Position numbers and translations under genes: made by a program | The notes under the pieces: generated by a model | The model's input: the letters and a program-made list of their open reading frames with translations, nothing else | The model's database searches: none | What the model was told of the DNA's origin: nothing | Part shown: one piece after another, positions 1 to 7,409 of the stretch | How the letters are laid out: each line of letters starts with the position of its first letter | Position numbering within the stretch: the first letter of the stretch is position 1 | From: Clostridia bacterium | GTDB lineage: Bacteria; Bacillota; Clostridia; Oscillospirales; CAG-272 | NCBI GenBank assembly: GCA_017408535.1 | Contig: JAFQUL010000082.1 | Coordinates: 1 to 24,783, forward strand | Length of the DNA: 24,783 nt | Reading direction: 5' to 3'

Positions 1-28
1 CTTCCATTTTCGTGTATTTTCTTGACAT
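1..28 (-). CDS. 5' end of an IS transposase ORF (partial)
   Basis: Only the first nine codons are inside the window; the gene runs off the left edge. The reading starts MSRKYTKME, which resembles the N-terminus of IS3-family OrfA helix-turn-helix proteins (recalled resemblance, not searched). The start is supported by an AGGAGG ribosome binding site 8 bases upstream on the minus strand. The upstream terminal-repeat-like sequence and the RBS-masking hairpin fit a transposase reading. It is transcribed in the same direction as the glp-like operon that ends at 112. An unrelated small gene cannot be excluded from nine codons. Confidence 0.5.
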
Positions 29-33
29 GACAA

Positions 34-70
34 AACCTCCTGTTGTAGTTATATTCTACAACAAGAGGTT
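34..70 (-). promoter_or_regulatory. Hairpin masking the transposase ribosome binding site
   Basis: Arms 34-48 and 56-70 are inverted repeats of 15 bases around a 7-base loop. In minus-strand RNA all 15 positions pair, 14 by Watson-Crick and one as G-U. In plus-strand RNA the same position would be a C-A mismatch, so the structure fits the minus transcript better. The 3' arm contains the AGGAGG that serves the ATG at 28. A transcript entering from outside the IS would fold and hide this site. This matches the known protection of IS10/IS50 transposases from impinging transcription. Function here is inferred. Confidence 0.6.
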
Positions 71-111
71 CTTTTTGTCACTGTCTATTTTTCGGGGAGT
101 AGTCTATTTTA

Positions 112-462
112 TTACTTAATGTTTTTTGTAGCAATGATATCTGTACCTTCACCGTCAATGTTCTTGATTATAACATCACCGATCGAAACCGGACCGCTTA
201 CCTTTGTAGTGTTTATAGTCTTCATATAATCAAACATTCTGTCTTTTTTCAGTGCAGAGGTTGATCTGACGGAAAGCATTACTTCACCGGCTCTGACAGT
301 TGTAGTCAATACTCTGCGCGGCTCTGTGGCCTCGTCAGAGGCGTATTTTTTGCCTCTGGCGCAAATATTACCCTCTATGCTCTCAATTATGCCGTCATTT
401 AGAATTACCGTTATTCTGCATCCTTTGGGGCATACGGTACATATTATTTTCTTCTCAGACAT
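112..462 (-). CDS. DUF1667 domain protein (116 aa)
   Basis: The small protein has four N-terminal cysteines, C8-x2-C11-x3-C15-x18-C34, a pattern suited to an iron-sulfur cluster, and ends in the usual VVAT-like stretch (IIATKNIK). Length fits the family, so the nearby IS has not truncated it. The start at 462 is chosen because GGAGGAG lies just upstream; a start further upstream at 516 would overlap the previous gene. The gene begins one base after the stop of the FAD oxidoreductase, indicating translational coupling. In Clostridia and Thermotoga this family commonly follows the same two oxidoreductases, so it probably carries electrons in that complex. The exact biochemical role is not established. 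Confidence 0.8.
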   Translation of the reverse strand: MSEKKIICTVCPKGCRITVILNDGIIESIEGNICARGKKYASDEATEPRRVLTTTVRAGEVMLSVRSTSALKKDRMFDYMKTINTTKVSGPVSIGDVIIKNIDGEGTDIIATKNIK

Positions 463-463
463 T

Positions 464-1717
464 TTACTCCTCCACCTCAAGCAGAATATCGATATTATCT
501 CCGGCAATAGACTCAATATCTGTCTTTTTCAGAAGAACACTTTCCATCTCTCCGGGTGCACAGTGCTCCCGCTTAAGAGAGAGAACTGTTCTGTCGCCGT
601 CCTTAACAAGAATCTTTGCCTTTCTGAACACATCCGTAACTCTGAAGAATACTTTTGTATCCTCGGCAGCATCAACTATCTGCGGAACTGTGTATCTGAC
701 ACCAAAACCTGCAGAAAGCTTTATTCTCTTAGAGGACTGTACATTTTTACCCATTATATAATCCGCGGCCGCATTACCTGCGATCTCCGCCTCGTCTGAC
801 ACAAAATCAACCAGGTCATGTACGTGAAGAACGTTTCCGCAAGCAAAAATGCCGGGAACAGTTGTCTCTCTGTTTCCGTTGACCACAGCACCTGACGTAA
901 TGGGATCAAGAGTAACGGACGCCTTCTTTGAAAGCTCGTTTTCAGGAATAAGACCAACTGAGAGGAGCAGGGTATCACATTCAATATAACGCTCTTTTCC
1001 CGGAATAGGTCGTCTATTATCATCAACCTCGCAAATTGTAACACCGGTAACTCTCTTGTCGCCGTGGATCTTTGTAACAGTATGGCTGAGAAGAAGCGGA
1101 ATACCGAAATCATCAAGACACTGGACGATATTTCTTGTAAGTCCTCCGCTGTATGGCATAAGCTCACACACAGCCTCAACCTTAGAGCCCTCAAGAGTCA
1201 TTCGCCTTGCCATGATCAGACCGATATCACCGGATCCGAGAATAACCACCTTTTTACCAGGAAGATATCCGTCTATATTAACGTATTTCTGAGCAGTACC
1301 TGCAGTAAATATTCCCGCAGGACGTGTTCCGGATATGTTAAGCGCACCTCTGCTTCTTTCTCTGCAGCCCATTGCAAGTATAACCGCTTTAGCCTGAACA
1401 GAGAACACTCCGTCTCTCTCGTTTACAGCAGTGACTGTCTTGTCCGGGGTAACGTCAAGGACCATAGTACCAAGCTTATATTCTATACCAAGCTCCTCTA
1501 CCTGTTTTGAATACTTATAAGCATATTCCGGGCCGGTGAGCTCTTCCTTGAATTTATGAAGGCCAAATCCGTTGTGTATACACTGTTCAAGGATTCCACC
1601 GAGAAATGGGTTGCGGTCGAGAAGGAGAATACTCTCGATTCCTTTTTTTCTTGCGGCAACGGCTGCGCTCATTCCCGCAGGACCCGCACCGATTATAGCC
1701 AGATCTGCCTTTATCAT
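464..1717 (-). CDS. NAD(P)/FAD-dependent oxidoreductase, GlpB-like partner (417 aa)
   Basis: The N-terminus holds a dinucleotide-binding GAGPAG at residues 10-15, and a second Rossmann motif (LGSGDIG) lies near residue 160, which together define a two-dinucleotide-binding flavoprotein of the pyridine nucleotide-disulphide oxidoreductase fold. A CIHNGFG stretch near residue 46 and CRERSRGA near residue 121 are typical of the family that accompanies GlpA-like dehydrogenases. The ATG at 1717 overlaps the stop of the upstream gene (TAATG), with GAGAGGA as ribosome binding site. It probably passes electrons from the upstream glycerol-3-phosphate oxidoreductase to or from NAD(P)H or the DUF1667 protein. 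Substrate specificity is inferred from context only. Confidence 0.8.
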   Translation of the reverse strand: MIKADLAIIGAGPAGMSAAVAARKKGIESILLLDRNPFLGGILEQCIHNGFGLHKFKEELTGPEYAYKYSKQVEELGIEYKLGTMVLDVTPDKTVTAVNERDGVFSVQAKAVILAMGCRERSRGALNISGTRPAGIFTAGTAQKYVNIDGYLPGKKVVILGSGDIGLIMARRMTLEGSKVEAVCELMPYSGGLTRNIVQCLDDFGIPLLLSHTVTKIHGDKRVTGVTICEVDDNRRPIPGKERYIECDTLLLSVGLIPENELSKKASVTLDPITSGAVVNGNRETTVPGIFACGNVLHVHDLVDFVSDEAEIAGNAAADYIMGKNVQSSKRIKLSAGFGVRYTVPQIVDAAEDTKVFFRVTDVFRKAKILVKDGDRTVLSLKREHCAPGEMESVLLKKTDIESIAGDNIDILLEVEE

Positions 1718-3141
1718 TATTTTGTCCTCTCAAAGTTTATGATAGAGCCCTCGCCGTTTTTGGTTACCTTCTCAAACGGGATTCCAAGCTCTCTCGAAAG
1801 AATGCTTACAATTGAAGGAGAGCAAAAACCGCCCTGACAACGCCCCATACCGCTGCGGGTACGTCTTTTTACCGCATCAAGATCGCGTGCCGGGGGATTG
1901 GTGTGTATAGCAGAAATAATCTCACCCTCGGATACTTCCTCACAGCGGCATATATATCTGCCGTATGCAGGATTCTCTGCAATAAACCGGTTCTTTTCTT
2001 CAGGAGACATTTCTCTGAATTTATGCGAAGGCTCACGAATAGGATTATAATTTTCCTTTTTTTCCATAACGAGTCCAGCATCACAAAGCAATTCAGCTAC
2101 GTATTCCGCTATAGCAGGAGAGGAGGAAAGCCCGGGAGACTCGATACCGGCAGCATTTACAAACCTATCAGCAGGGATATTTATAACAAAATCACCGGTA
2201 TCAGGTGTACTGCGGAGACCGCAGAATGAAGTAATAACCGACCTTGAAGGAGGATTCTTTATTGTTTCATAAACACTTGTAAGAATAGTATCAAGACCTG
2301 AGGCCGTAGTTGATACGTCACTCTTATCTTCTATATCCTCAGACGTAGGACCGAGAAGAAGGTTACCGTCTACTGTAGGAGACACGAGTATTCCTTTACC
2401 CATTTTCGAGGGAACTCTGAAAAGCGTGTGGTCAACAACACAGCCAAACTCTTTATCAACAAGCATATACTCACCGCGTCTCGGAGTAACAGTGAAAGAA
2501 CTGTCACCTACAAGAGCAGCAATATCATCAGAGTGAACACCTGCACAATTTACAACAAAGCGTGCGCTTATCTCGTTTTTACCGTCTGATATCAGATAGT
2601 GATCACCCTTGTCGGAAATAGATTTGACGTTAAATTCCGTCTTAAGCTCACAGCCGTTATCCATTGCGTTTCCTACTGCAGCAATAGCAAGCTCATAAGG
2701 ACAGATTATTGCACCTGTCGGAGCAAGAAGGGCATACTTCACTTCATCTGCGATTCTCGGTTCAAGCTGATGAAGCTCATCAGAATCGATTATCCGCAAT
2801 CCCTCAACGCCGTTTTTCTCGCCACGTTCAAGCAATGTTTCGAGTGTTACCTTTTCTTCGTCATTAAAAGCCAGCACCATAGAACCGTTTCTTCTGTATT
2901 TTACTCCAAGCTCACGTGCGACCGTCTCCATCATAACTGAACCGCGAACATTAAGCTTAGCCTTGAGAGATCCGGGCACAGCGTCAAATCCGGCGTGGAT
3001 TATCGCGCTGTTAGCCTTTGTAGCACCCATTGCTACGTCACTTTCCTTTTCAACAAGACAAATACTGAGATCATAACCGGAGAGCTTGCGTGCGATCATT
3101 CCGCCCACAACACCTGCACCGATTATTGCAACATCAAACAT
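1717..3141 (-). CDS. GlpA-like FAD-dependent glycerol-3-phosphate oxidoreductase with BFD-like [2Fe-2S] domain (474 aa)
   Basis: The DAO-type FAD fold begins at once with GAGVVGG (residues 8-14), followed by the TKANSAIIHAGFDA stretch typical of anaerobic GlpA and LhgO-like dehydrogenases. The C-terminus carries a BFD-like iron-sulfur module: C398-x-C400 and C435-x4-C440. This arrangement matches the anaerobic glycerol-3-phosphate dehydrogenases of Clostridia. The start at 3141 follows GGGAG; an in-frame upstream extension to 3186 lacks such a site and would overlap the promoter. It is the first gene of the three-gene operon and is preceded by a good sigmaA promoter. A 2-hydroxyglutarate-type substrate is the main alternative. 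Confidence 0.8.
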   Translation of the reverse strand: MFDVAIIGAGVVGGMIARKLSGYDLSICLVEKESDVAMGATKANSAIIHAGFDAVPGSLKAKLNVRGSVMMETVARELGVKYRRNGSMVLAFNDEEKVTLETLLERGEKNGVEGLRIIDSDELHQLEPRIADEVKYALLAPTGAIICPYELAIAAVGNAMDNGCELKTEFNVKSISDKGDHYLISDGKNEISARFVVNCAGVHSDDIAALVGDSSFTVTPRRGEYMLVDKEFGCVVDHTLFRVPSKMGKGILVSPTVDGNLLLGPTSEDIEDKSDVSTTASGLDTILTSVYETIKNPPSRSVITSFCGLRSTPDTGDFVINIPADRFVNAAGIESPGLSSSPAIAEYVAELLCDAGLVMEKKENYNPIREPSHKFREMSPEEKNRFIAENPAYGRYICRCEEVSEGEIISAIHTNPPARDLDAVKRRTRSGMGRCQGGFCSPSIVSILSRELGIPFEKVTKNGEGSIINFERTK

Positions 3142-3177
3142 TTGATCATATCTCCCGAAAATTATATTTATTTTAGT

Positions 3178-3206
3178 ATTATACAACTTTAATTAAATTA
3201 AATCAA
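3178..3206 (-). promoter_or_regulatory. sigmaA-type promoter of the GlpA-like operon
   Basis: On the minus strand the -35 is TTGATT (3206-3201) and the -10 is TATAAT (3183-3178), separated by 17 bases. The 5' leader to the ATG at 3141 would be about 30 bases. No operator or riboswitch-like fold was recognised. Confidence 0.65.
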
Positions 3207-3259
3207 TATCAAAACCGTCAAACATAAAAATAAAGATTAATAATTTATCATCCATTTTA

Positions 3260-3288
3260 TTGAAATCAGCTCATAATTATGGTATACT
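3260..3288 (+). promoter_or_regulatory. sigmaA-type promoter of the DUF4867 gene
   Basis: TTGAAA (3260-3265), a 17-base spacer and TATACT (3283-3288). It is divergent from the promoter of the GlpA-like operon, with about 55 bases between the two -35 elements. Confidence 0.7.
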
Positions 3289-3322
3289 GAATTAAATTCA
3301 GAAAAATGAGGAGATTTCTTAT

Positions 3323-3964
3323 ATGATCAACAAGCTTAAGAAAATTAATCCCGAAATCAAAGTGTACTCTGTAAACGATCCGGAATTTAACGAGTACGGT
3401 GAAGTAATGACCGGTTTTGATGCAAAAGATGTTATCACCAAAGCACTTGAGATAAAGAAACCCGAAAGCGGCTCTTCATATACAGCATCTATCGCTGAAC
3501 TTGAGGCGGCTGACTGCTTTGAGACACTTAAGAATGAGTATTTCGGCGGTATGGATATACAGATAGGCCTTTGCTGGGGCTATAACGTAATGCTTGACGC
3601 TCTTGAGTATCACAAATGTACCGAGATCAATATTGCGGCAACCGATATGCTTGTTTTCCTCGGCAGACTGTCAGATATCAAAGACGGTATCTTTTCTTCA
3701 GACGATGTAAAGGCTTTCTTTGTACCCGTGGGAACTGCTATTGAGCTTTACAATGATACTCTTCATTACTGTCCCTGCCAGACAAATGAAGACGGCTTCT
3801 ATTCTGTAGTTGTGCTTATGAAGAATACTAACGGTCCCCTTGGATTTACTCCTGCCGACAAGCGTATTATCGGTCACAACAAGTGGGTAATCTGGCACAA
3901 GGACGCTACTCCCGAGAACGGATACATAGGAATATCCGGCACTAATCTCAAGCTTAATTTCTAA
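3323..3964 (+). CDS. DUF4867 family protein (213 aa)
   Basis: The N-terminal INKLKKINPEIKVYSV and the later DPEFNEYGEV stretch match my recollection of DUF4867, a family frequent in gut Firmicutes and often found near sugar metabolism genes. No signal peptide or transmembrane segment is visible, so it is probably cytoplasmic. A TPADKRIIGHNKWVIW block lies near the C-terminus, and a CPC motif lies near residue 152. GAGGAG lies 9 bases before the ATG. It has its own promoter and is followed by two hairpins, so it is monocistronic. Its biochemical function is unknown. A cupin-like sugar-binding role is only a guess. Confidence 0.65.
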   Translation: MINKLKKINPEIKVYSVNDPEFNEYGEVMTGFDAKDVITKALEIKKPESGSSYTASIAELEAADCFETLKNEYFGGMDIQIGLCWGYNVMLDALEYHKCTEINIAATDMLVFLGRLSDIKDGIFSSDDVKAFFVPVGTAIELYNDTLHYCPCQTNEDGFYSVVVLMKNTNGPLGFTPADKRIIGHNKWVIWHKDATPENGYIGISGTNLKLNF

Positions 3965-3991
3965 AAACAGCTTAAAAATTATAATTAAAAC

Positions 3992-4023
3992 ACAAGGCAC
4001 AAGTCGTCAGATTTGTGCCTTGT
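3992..4023 (+). terminator. First hairpin behind the DUF4867 gene
   Basis: A perfect 11-bp stem (3992-4002 with 4013-4023) around a 10-base loop. It lacks a T tract, so by itself it is a poor rho-independent terminator. It may stabilise the 3' end or act with the second hairpin. Confidence 0.45.
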
Positions 4024-4038
4024 CCAGCTTGATGAGAG

Positions 4039-4063
4039 AGCCACCTATGAGGGTGGCTTTTCT
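4039..4063 (+). terminator. Rho-independent terminator
   Basis: AGCCACC (4039-4045) pairs with GGTGGCT (4052-4058) and is followed by TTTTCTT. It ends transcription of the DUF4867 gene, 75 bases after the stop codon. Confidence 0.7.
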
Positions 4064-4196
4064 TAATAGCGAGCTTTTTCGTAAAATTCGCTTTTAAGTA
4101 GAGTTCATTTCATTTTTTAGTTGCTTTATTTTCTTTTGATTTTGTGCGATAATACATACACGGTACCGAAAAACAAAAAATTAAGGAGTGATATCT

Positions 4197-5309
4197 ATGA
4201 CACAATCTATGGGTAAAATAATTAAAAGCCTTCGTAAAGAACGTGGATATACTCAAGAAGTTCTTGCAGAGAAGGTGGGAGTCAGTTTTCAGGCTGTTTC
4301 AAAATGGGAGAATGATATAGGTATGCCTGACGTATCCCAGATAGTCCCGATTGCTCGCGTGTTCGGCGTTTCTACCGACGTTTTGTTTGCCTATGAGTGC
4401 GATGAAGATGAGAACGTGGAAAAAATAATTTCTGACGTTGAGGAATCTGATGTTTCTATACTTGATAATTATCCTAAACTGCTTGATGCAGTAAAACTTT
4501 ACCCAAACAACGAAACTCTCTTAAGATATACTTTGAAGCATGGTAAGTGGATTATGATTTCCCACTTCCGACGCAGAGAGAAAGATAAAGAGAGAGCCGA
4601 AATGCTCATTCCTGCCGCTGAGACGGTGATCCGATTGGCACAAAGACTTCTTGAGATGACGGGGAATACCGACATATACGCTCGCGAGGCTTTAATATAT
4701 GCATATTGCTACGTCGGGACTTTTACTGCCGCACACGAAGAAGCGGCAAAAGTCCCCGATCATAAAGAGACACAGGGCAGATTTGAGGCATATATCTTGG
4801 CAATGGAAGGGGATATTGAGGGTAGCATTGACAGACGTCGTAAAAACGTTGCGTCTGCTCTTAATGACATCGGAAATTCAATAGGTAGCCTTTCTCGTGT
4901 GTACAAGAAGATGGGAAGACCCGAGGATGCAATAGCCGTGTATCTTAAAAGCATTGACATATTCAACGCTGCGGGAGAAGAGGGAGAGTTTGAATATCCA
5001 CATGATACATTGGCGACAATTTGTCAAAGAATAGCTGAACTATATTCAGGAATGGAAAAATATAACGAGGCTATCGGCTGGCTTGAAAAAATGTTTGATT
5101 ATGTGGAAAAGAGACGCGAGTATTCATCACGCGAGGATAACAAGTCAAAATCGCTTATCCTTGGCGTGTCCCCGTACTACGACGTTCACAAAATAAACTT
5201 AAAATATGACGTTCAACACTATTTGAGAATGATTTATGCAAGACCTGCGTTTGAAGTGCTATTCGAGCTACCGAGATTCAAAGAACTGCTGCAAAAATAT
5301 AATATGTGA
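4197..5309 (+). CDS. XRE-family helix-turn-helix regulator with long helical C-terminus (370 aa)
   Basis: Residues 5-62 form a classic Cro/C1-type DNA-binding domain (RKERGYTQEVLAEKVGVS, then AVSKWE). The remaining 300 residues are mainly helical. A segment around residues 230-300 (SLSRVYKKMGRPEDAIAVY, then IAELYSGMEKYNEAIGWLEKM) looks like two TPR-type repeats. Such N-HTH/C-TPR proteins in Clostridia often sense peptides or partner proteins. The start at 4197 is chosen over a GTG at 4188 because AAGGAG (4183-4188) sits at proper spacing for 4197 and would overlap the GTG. No obvious target operon is adjacent; the downstream gene is convergent. An 8-base palindrome CGGTACCG (4161-4168) in the leader could be an autoregulatory site, but this is weak. 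Confidence 0.75.
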   Translation: MTQSMGKIIKSLRKERGYTQEVLAEKVGVSFQAVSKWENDIGMPDVSQIVPIARVFGVSTDVLFAYECDEDENVEKIISDVEESDVSILDNYPKLLDAVKLYPNNETLLRYTLKHGKWIMISHFRRREKDKERAEMLIPAAETVIRLAQRLLEMTGNTDIYAREALIYAYCYVGTFTAAHEEAAKVPDHKETQGRFEAYILAMEGDIEGSIDRRRKNVASALNDIGNSIGSLSRVYKKMGRPEDAIAVYLKSIDIFNAAGEEGEFEYPHDTLATICQRIAELYSGMEKYNEAIGWLEKMFDYVEKRREYSSREDNKSKSLILGVSPYYDVHKINLKYDVQHYLRMIYARPAFEVLFELPRFKELLQKYNM

Positions 5310-5359
5310 AGACAAGATAGGTACCCCAAAAGCATCTAACTTTTGGGGTACCTTGTCTT
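5309..5359. terminator. Bidirectional terminator between convergent genes
   Basis: A 13-bp perfect inner stem (5320-5332 with 5340-5352), extended by 7 outer pairs (5309-5315 with 5353-5359) across a 4-base bulge. T-rich runs follow on both strands. The outer edges coincide with the stop codon of the XRE gene (5309) and that of the small minus-strand gene (5359), so one structure serves both. Confidence 0.85.
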
Positions 5360-5583
5360 TATTTTCTTTTACCCGGTAAAACGTGAGTGAGTTCTTTTTC
5401 TACCTTTTTAGATGCGATGCAAGGAACATCAAAAAGCTCGCCGTAGCTTTCGGCTTCTGCGTCGCTTATAGGAATTACCGGTGCGTATCCCGTTACATCT
5501 GTTGCACTTGCTACCGGATTAACAAGGAAAGCATCTTCCGGTGCCGGAGAAGGAGATTTTTCTCTTAAATCTTTGTTTTTCAT
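5359..5583 (-). CDS. Small unrecognised protein downstream of an ABC exporter (74 aa)
   Basis: I do not recognise a named family. The protein starts basic (MKNKDLREK), has a proline- and acid-rich middle (SPSPAPEDAF, then DAEAESYGELF) and ends basic (VLPGKRK). It contains one cysteine and no transmembrane segment or signal peptide, so it is probably cytoplasmic and partly disordered. A strong GGAGGTG site lies 5 bases before the ATG. It is the last gene behind two overlapping ABC exporter genes, 47 bases after the second, and ends in a strong terminator. These facts suggest a real, co-expressed gene. A role with the exporter is inference from position only. Confidence 0.6.
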   Translation of the reverse strand: MKNKDLREKSPSPAPEDAFLVNPVASATDVTGYAPVIPISDAEAESYGELFDVPCIASKKVEKELTHVLPGKRK

Positions 5584-5630
5584 AGCTTCACCTCCGAATA
5601 TATTATTCGCAGATGAAAAATCAATAAACC

Positions 5631-7409
5631 TTACATAAACTGGGAAGCATGCATAGCGGCATAAGTACCGCCGGCCTCAATAAGTTCTTTGTGCGTGCCG
5701 CACTCAACTATCCTTCCGCCGTCAATAACGATGATCTTGTCTGCATTTTTTATGGTTGACAGACGATGAGCAATAACAAAGCAGGTCCTATCCTCCATCA
5801 GCTTACGCATAGCTCTCTGAACGTTTTCTTCAGTTCTTGTATCTACGTTTGAAGTAGCCTCATCAAGGATAAGCATTTTGGAATCGCTTATCATTGCCCT
5901 TGCTATTGTAAGCAGCTGTTTTTGTCCCTTTGAGATATTTATTCCGTTATCGGTTACAGAAGCATTATATCCGCCGGGAAGTGATTCGATATACTTGTCT
6001 ATGCCAACAGTACGAGCCGCTTCTTTAATTTTATCAAGAGGAACGTTTCCATTTCCGTAAGAAATATTGTCGGCGATCGTTCCTTCAAACAGCCAGGTGT
6101 CCTGAAGTACCATTGTAAAGGCTTTCCTCAGGCTGTCGCGGGTAACTGAACGTATCTCATTACCGTCAATAAATATCTGACCGTCATTCACGTCGTAAAA
6201 ACGCATAAGAAGATTAATTATTGTCGTTTTTCCGGCTCCGGTGGGGCCAACGATTGCGATTTGTTCACCCTTTGAGGCAGTAAAGCTAATGTTTTTCAGT
6301 ATAAGTGTATCTTCTGTATAGCCGAAGCTTACGTTTCTGAATTCAACATTTCCGCACACGTCACCTAAAACCTCAGCATCCGGTGCGTCTGCAGTTTCGT
6401 CCGGCTCATCAAGTAGCCCGAACACCCTCTCCGCAGCAGCTATAGCTGACTGCAGCTCGTTAAATATGGTCGATATCTCACTGATAGGTCCGGCAAACTT
6501 TCTGGAAAACAGAATAAATGCAGAAATGTCGCCAAGCTTAAGCATACCAAGCAGATAAATCACAGCACCAAAGGTACTTATAAGTGAAATCGAGATATTA
6601 TTGATCAAATTAACGGACGGTCCAACGACCGTTCCCTGATAGTCGGAATCCTGACATGCAGCAGTAGCATCACTGTTATATTTATCAAAGGATTCAATAA
6701 ACTTATCCTCGGTCCCGTAAGCCTTGACCGTCTTCTGACCTGTTATCGTCTCCTCAACATATCCGTTAAGAGAGCCAAGAGCATAAGAGCGTTTGCGGTA
6801 AAGCGGATGCAGTTTCTTCGTTTTTTTGAGGGTAAACAGTATGGACAGAGGAATAGTGACAAGAAATACCGATAACATCACAGGCGATATTATGACCATA
6901 TTTATAAATGCACCGATTATGGTAATAACGCTTGTGAATAAAGTCAGAAAATCCTGAGAAAGAGAAGTGTTTACCATATCGATATCATAAGATATACGGC
7001 TTATCATATCACCGGCCTGATGAACGTCAAAAAAGCCGACAGGCAGGGAAGTAAGCTTATTGAAAACATCCCGGCGCATAGACCGTGTTATCCTTTGGCC
7101 GAGAACGACCATTATTACCGTCAGAAGATAGGAAAATACCGCCGATACCACGTAGCAGATTATTATCATAACTACGTAATATAAAACTTTATCAAACAGC
7201 ACATTTCCTTTTCCGGGAGAAATAGCATCAATTGCAAGTCCTGACAGCTTTGGAGCCATCAGAGCAAGAACATTTGAGATAATAGACAAGAAGAGTGCTA
7301 AAATTACAAACAGTTTATATCTCCAAAGGTACTTACTGATACGGAGAAGTGTTCTCGACTTCTTTACTTTGGGTCTTGAGGCGTAAGACAATGGATCACG
7401 TCCGATCAT
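5631..7409 (-). CDS. ABC exporter half, consensus Walker-B subunit (592 aa)
   Basis: This is a type I (B-family) ABC exporter: an N-terminal six-helix transmembrane domain (about residues 30-320) and a C-terminal ATPase. The ATPase shows Walker A GPTGAGKTT, Walker B LILDEATSNVD with the catalytic glutamate, and an H-loop histidine (IAHRLST). The signature motif is degenerate: residues 492-496 read ISKGQ instead of LSGGQ. This is the pattern of the consensus subunit in heterodimeric exporters such as TM288 or BmrD. The ATG overlaps the stop of the upstream partner (ATGA), with GGGGAGG upstream, so the two halves are translationally coupled. Substrate (drug, lipid or peptide) cannot be told. 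Confidence 0.9.
   Translation of the reverse strand: MIGRDPLSYASRPKVKKSRTLLRISKYLWRYKLFVILALFLSIISNVLALMAPKLSGLAIDAISPGKGNVLFDKVLYYVVMIIICYVVSAVFSYLLTVIMVVLGQRITRSMRRDVFNKLTSLPVGFFDVHQAGDMISRISYDIDMVNTSLSQDFLTLFTSVITIIGAFINMVIISPVMLSVFLVTIPLSILFTLKKTKKLHPLYRKRSYALGSLNGYVEETITGQKTVKAYGTEDKFIESFDKYNSDATAACQDSDYQGTVVGPSVNLINNISISLISTFGAVIYLLGMLKLGDISAFILFSRKFAGPISEISTIFNELQSAIAAAERVFGLLDEPDETADAPDAEVLGDVCGNVEFRNVSFGYTEDTLILKNISFTASKGEQIAIVGPTGAGKTTIINLLMRFYDVNDGQIFIDGNEIRSVTRDSLRKAFTMVLQDTWLFEGTIADNISYGNGNVPLDKIKEAARTVGIDKYIESLPGGYNASVTDNGINISKGQKQLLTIARAMISDSKMLILDEATSNVDTRTEENVQRAMRKLMEDRTCFVIAHRLSTIKNADKIIVIDGGRIVECGTHKELIEAGGTYAAMHASQFM

Larger units (their letters stand above)
1..106 (-). 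mobile_element. Terminal part of a putative IS3-family element
   Basis: On the minus strand, bases 106 to 82 read TAGACTACTCCCCG... and end with TAGACA. This resembles terminal inverted repeats of IS3/IS150-group elements in Firmicutes (recalled pattern). A transposase-like start codon with a good ribosome binding site follows at 28. The other end of the element is outside the window, so the matching inverted repeat and target duplication cannot be tested here. The element begins about five bases after the stop codon of the DUF1667 gene, so that gene is intact. Confidence 0.5.

Noticed and set aside
4161..4168. Palindrome CGGTACCG in the leader of the XRE gene
   Set aside because: Only 8 bases, single copy upstream; too weak to call an operator.
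4188..4196. GTG start for the XRE gene
   Set aside because: It would consume the AAGGAG ribosome binding site that serves the ATG at 4197.
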